Shown: positions 61,021-64,000 of the stretch, one piece after another | Layout of the letters: each line of letters begins with the position of its first letter | Numbering within the stretch: the stretch's first letter is position 1 | Origin: Dehalococcoidia bacterium | Lineage (GTDB): Bacteria; Chloroflexota; Dehalococcoidia; Bin125 | Assembly: GCA_022825855.1 (NCBI GenBank) | Contig: JAJDWB010000009.1 | Location: 248,001 to 312,000 of the forward strand | Direction: 5' to 3' | Length of the DNA: 64,000 bases | Position numbers and translations under genes: made by a program | The notes under the pieces: model-generated | The model's database searches: none | What the model was told of the DNA's origin: nothing | Seen by the model: the letters and a program-made list of their open reading frames with translations, nothing else

Positions 61021-64000
61021 ATGCCGCTGACGATCGAACTGCTGCCCGACCCGGCCGCCAACGACCTGCGACTGACTCAGCTTGCGGCCGAGCGCTTGTC
61101 CCCTCTCGACCGACTCAACATCCTGCATGGGTCCGGCCTGCAACGGCTCGCCGCCCAGCGCATGCTGACCGAGGCCGCCGGCGGCGGCCTCGCCGCCGTC
61201 TACGGCTTCACGCCCGTCGACCTGGCCCGGGCCGCCGCCCGCCTGGGACGCCCGCCCCAGCGCCTCGCCTGGCCGCCCGGCGCCGACCAGACCGCGCTCG
61301 AGCGGATGCTCAACTCGCTCAACCTCGAGCGCCTCGACCCGCAGGCTCCGGGCGTCGCCGCCGCCCTGCTGCGCACCCTCACCGACCTGCGAGAAGCCGC
61401 CCTCAGCCCGGCAGATCTGCCCAGGGGCGATCTGCAAACGATCTTCGCCTCCTGGCGCGATGTCGTCGCCACCGCCGCCGATCGAACATCGCAATACGAG
61501 GACGCCGTCAATGACGCAACGCCGGAGGCCGCCTTCCGCGAGGCTCTCGGCGGCGCGCCGCTGATCGTCTCCGGCATCTACGACCTCACCCGCATCCAGC
61601 GTCTGCTGATCGCCCGGCTGTCGCAGGCGGTCGAGGTCCACATGCTGCTTGTCGCCCCGAGCGACGACCCGCGCTCGCCCCCGCTCAGCACGCTCGACGC
61701 GCTGTGCCGCGAGCTGCCCGCCCGGGTGATCCAGTCGGCAATCCCTCCGGCGGCACTCGCGCCCAATCACTACTTCAGCAGCGGCGACCCGACCGCGGAG
61801 ACAGACGAGATCGCGCGGCGCATCCTCGGGCTCGGACGCGAGGGCGTCGCCTTCTACCGCGTTGCGATCCTGCATCAACAGGGCTCGCCCGCCGACGACC
61901 GCATCTGCGCCTCACTCGATCGAGCCGGCATTCCCGCCTGGCGCATCGGCGGGCGCCAACTCACGCAGACGCCGCTCGGACACGCTGCCTTGACCCTTTG
62001 CCGCCTGCTGCTCGCTCCGCAAGCCGTCGAACGCGCGGGGCTGATCGACTGGCTCTCGCACCGCTCGCTACGCGATCGTCCTCTGGGCATCCTCCGGCGA
62101 TCGGGTTCCTGGGATCGGATCGCGGTCGAAGCTGGTCTCAACCGCAACCTGCACACGATGCAGCAGGACCTCGAAGCCTGGACCGAGTCGTCGCGTGACG
62201 ACGACGGTCAGGACCTGCTCGGGATCGTCACCGACCTCGCCGACCGCAGCAGAGCGCTGCAAGCATCCGACGCCTGGCGCGAGGCTGCCGAACTGCTGCT
62301 CGACGCGGTCGACGACTACATCGACGAGCCGTCCGAGTCGGACCCGTTGCTCGACGCGGTTCGATCCACGATTGAGCAACTTCCGGGCAACGACGCGCTC
62401 GCCGCGCAGTGGTCGTCACCCGATGGACTGACCACGCTCGAGCGCGCCTTCGACTCACGCGTCGTGCGCGACCCGAGGCGGCTGGTGGGCGGCGTCAACG
62501 TCGGCGCAGCGACCGGTCCCGCACGGGGCATCTGCTACGACGCGATCTTCGCCGCCGGTGTGGCCGAGCGCATCTTCCCCGCCGCCGGTCGGCAGGACCT
62601 GCTGCTGACCGACGATCAACGCCAGGAGATCAACGACCGCGTACCCAACGCGCTCGCCGTGCAGCGTGAGCGGGGCGACAGCGATCGCCACGCCTGGACC
62701 CTGATGCGCCGCGCTGCCGAGCAACGCTTCACCGCGAGTTGGAGCCGCCGCAGCAGCGCCGTCGGTGGACCGGCCAGGCCTTCGGCCCTGATCCTTGAGG
62801 CAGCCTCGGCCGCGCTGCCCGAAGCCGACCGCTACTCGGAGCAGGCGCTCAACGTTGCCGGACGAATCGAGCGGATCGCCTCGTCCGGTGCAGCCGATGC
62901 TCCCGAGTCCGTCGACCCGGCCGACGCCGTTGACCGGACCGGACTCGCCCTGGCGATGCTCAACCTGCCCAACGTCGATACTCGGTCGTTGCTGCCCGAG
63001 CTCTGGCCCCAGGCCGAGTCGTCGCTCCACGCGCGGGCGAGGCGCAGCGCTCCCCGCTTCACCGAGTTCGACGGCTGCCTCGATCCCGACGCGCTCGACG
63101 ACTGGCAGCCGCTGGCGAGATCGTGGTCGGCAGCGGCGCTGGAGAGCCTCGTCATCTGTCCCTATCGCTTCTATCTTCGATACGTGATCGGCGCGCGCGG
63201 CGAGTCCGAGCCGGAGCGGGTCGATCGGCGCAACAGGCGGTCCCGGGATCGACTGGTTCGCCGCATCCTCTCGAGCTGGGTCCGGGAGTACGAACACTTC
63301 AAGGCGGATCGGACCTGGTTCGAGTACGCCGACAGCTCCAGCTATCTCAACACGGTCGCGCGCCGCATCCTCGACTCGGCCGCCGCCGAGGCTGCGCTCG
63401 GCCCGCCTGCAGGCGCGACCGCCGCGCGCAACGAGATCATGCGCGACCTCGACCGCGCCCGACGCCGCGAGGCGGCCGACGCCCGCGACGGTTGGCGGCC
63501 GCTCGCGGTCCATGTCGCCTTTGACGAGGCGCCGATCCGCGTCTCGGGCAATCGCACCCTGCTCTTCCGGGGCATGATCGATCGAATCGATCTCCACGCC
63601 GGCGGCCGGCATCGCGCGCTCAGTTTCTTCACCGAGGCCAAGCCGCCCGACGTGCGCGGATTCGTCAACGGCTCGTCCTTCCTCTCGGTGGCTCACCTGA
63701 GCGCACTCAATCAACGCGGCATCGCGGTACGCGGAGCCGCCGTAGAACACCGCTCGGTCAGCCATCGCGGCGGCTTCGCCTCTGATGTCCTGCTGGGTGA
63801 GTCGCTCACGAGCCGCGGCGGATCGTCCGCGCCCAGCGACGGCGAGCGGCTGCGCAACACGCTGGCGACCATTGCCGATCAGCTCGAGGCCGCGAGGTTC
63901 ATTCCCAACCCGGGCAACCCGCCTCGCCGGCGCCCCAACTGCCGTCAATGCGCCTACGAGTCCGCTTGCACGCCCGACCTCGGCGAGCGATACCTCTTCA
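61021..64000 (+). CDS. AddB-like PD-(D/E)XK nuclease/inactive helicase (partial, runs off end)
   Basis: At least 993 residues from ATG 61021, still open at 64000. The start lacks a clear ribosome binding site. The N-terminal helicase-like part has no intact Walker A. The middle carries ARGICYDAIFAAGVAERIFP and RQDLLLTDDQR, typical of AddB/RecB helicase C-domains. The nuclease end shows Cys713 (CPYRFYLRY), FRGMIDRID (Asp857 or Asp854), TEAKPP (Glu872, Lys874) and the cluster cysteines Cys974, Cys977 and Cys983, the AddB-type 4Fe-4S arrangement. It would resect double-strand breaks with an AddA partner, perhaps just beyond the window. Confidence 0.8.
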   Translation, partial: MPLTIELLPDPAANDLRLTQLAAERLSPLDRLNILHGSGLQRLAAQRMLTEAAGGGLAAVYGFTPVDLARAAARLGRPPQRLAWPPGADQTALERMLNSLNLERLDPQAPGVAAALLRTLTDLREAALSPADLPRGDLQTIFASWRDVVATAADRTSQYEDAVNDATPEAAFREALGGAPLIVSGIYDLTRIQRLLIARLSQAVEVHMLLVAPSDDPRSPPLSTLDALCRELPARVIQSAIPPAALAPNHYFSSGDPTAETDEIARRILGLGREGVAFYRVAILHQQGSPADDRICASLDRAGIPAWRIGGRQLTQTPLGHAALTLCRLLLAPQAVERAGLIDWLSHRSLRDRPLGILRRSGSWDRIAVEAGLNRNLHTMQQDLEAWTESSRDDDGQDLLGIVTDLADRSRALQASDAWREAAELLLDAVDDYIDEPSESDPLLDAVRSTIEQLPGNDALAAQWSSPDGLTTLERAFDSRVVRDPRRLVGGVNVGAATGPARGICYDAIFAAGVAERIFPAAGRQDLLLTDDQRQEINDRVPNALAVQRERGDSDRHAWTLMRRAAEQRFTASWSRRSSAVGGPARPSALILEAASAALPEADRYSEQALNVAGRIERIASSGAADAPESVDPADAVDRTGLALAMLNLPNVDTRSLLPELWPQAESSLHARARRSAPRFTEFDGCLDPDALDDWQPLARSWSAAALESLVICPYRFYLRYVIGARGESEPERVDRRNRRSRDRLVRRILSSWVREYEHFKADRTWFEYADSSSYLNTVARRILDSAAAEAALGPPAGATAARNEIMRDLDRARRREAADARDGWRPLAVHVAFDEAPIRVSGNRTLLFRGMIDRIDLHAGGRHRALSFFTEAKPPDVRGFVNGSSFLSVAHLSALNQRGIAVRGAAVEHRSVSHRGGFASDVLLGESLTSRGGSSAPSDGERLRNTLATIADQLEAARFIPNPGNPPRRRPNCRQCAYESACTPDLGERYLF

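Noticed and set aside
62455-63948. 497-residue minus-strand frame near the right end
   Set aside because: Antisense to the AddB-like gene, whose nuclease and cluster residues are all in frame.

Overview
The window is a high-GC bacterial chromosome segment, densely packed with genes on both strands. There is no sign of a prophage, a plasmid or a complete insertion sequence. The gene content suggests a member of the Chloroflexota, possibly of the SAR202 type. This is an inference from several traits: two luciferase-like monooxygenases, a deazaflavin (F420)-type nitroreductase, two class III CoA-transferases, an enolase-superfamily dehydratase, two aldo/keto reductases, an Uma2 protein, and secreted proteins with Chloroflexota-like C-terminal anchors. 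No rRNA or marker gene settles the placement.

Layout. 0-6.7 kb: a fragment, a small zinc-ribbon protein, recF, a tandem pair of ferritin-like proteins, a lipid kinase, a VOC protein and a zinc-ribbon membrane protein. 6.7-11.3 kb: a co-directional run of a PurM/HypE-like protein, a MoxR-type AAA ATPase and a large VWA protein. 11.4-19.6 kb: a PEP-utilising enzyme without its ATP-binding domain, an unknown protein, a two-component system, S21, two membrane-anchored surface proteins and an FMN monooxygenase. 19.7-26.1 kb: tRNA-Arg, mgtE, tRNA-His, a lipoprotein and two large secreted proteins (beta-helix and Ig-like). 26.3-38.7 kb: acyl-CoA metabolism (hydratase, thiolase, CoA-transferase, methylmalonyl-CoA mutase, TPP-dependent lyase) interleaved with a KamA-family radical SAM enzyme, a YkgJ protein, a phosphoesterase and an M23-like peptidase.

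38.8-45.4 kb is a repeat-rich islet. At least four families of short palindromic repeats and one 124-bp direct duplication surround an Uma2 protein, a repeat-containing surface protein, a large S-layer-like protein and two small membrane proteins. 44.4-50.3 kb returns to catabolism (enoyl-CoA hydratase, enolase-superfamily protein, zinc alcohol dehydrogenase, sulfite-oxidase-like enzyme, permuted CoA-transferase). 50.5-51.9 kb carries a likely DarT1/NADAR toxin-antitoxin pair of visibly lower GC. 52-64 kb holds oxidoreductases, a CysQ-like phosphatase, a DEAD-box helicase, an amt-P-II pair and an AddB-like nuclease that runs off the end.

The most unusual items are: (1) the ferritin-like pair, where one protein keeps a full E/ExxH/E/ExxH set and its neighbour has lost five of six ligands; (2) a C-terminal module shared by several secreted proteins; (3) two paralogous surface proteins with a PxTGTGG-transmembrane-basic tail; (4) the PurM-like/MoxR/VWA module; and (5) the DarT1/NADAR pair.
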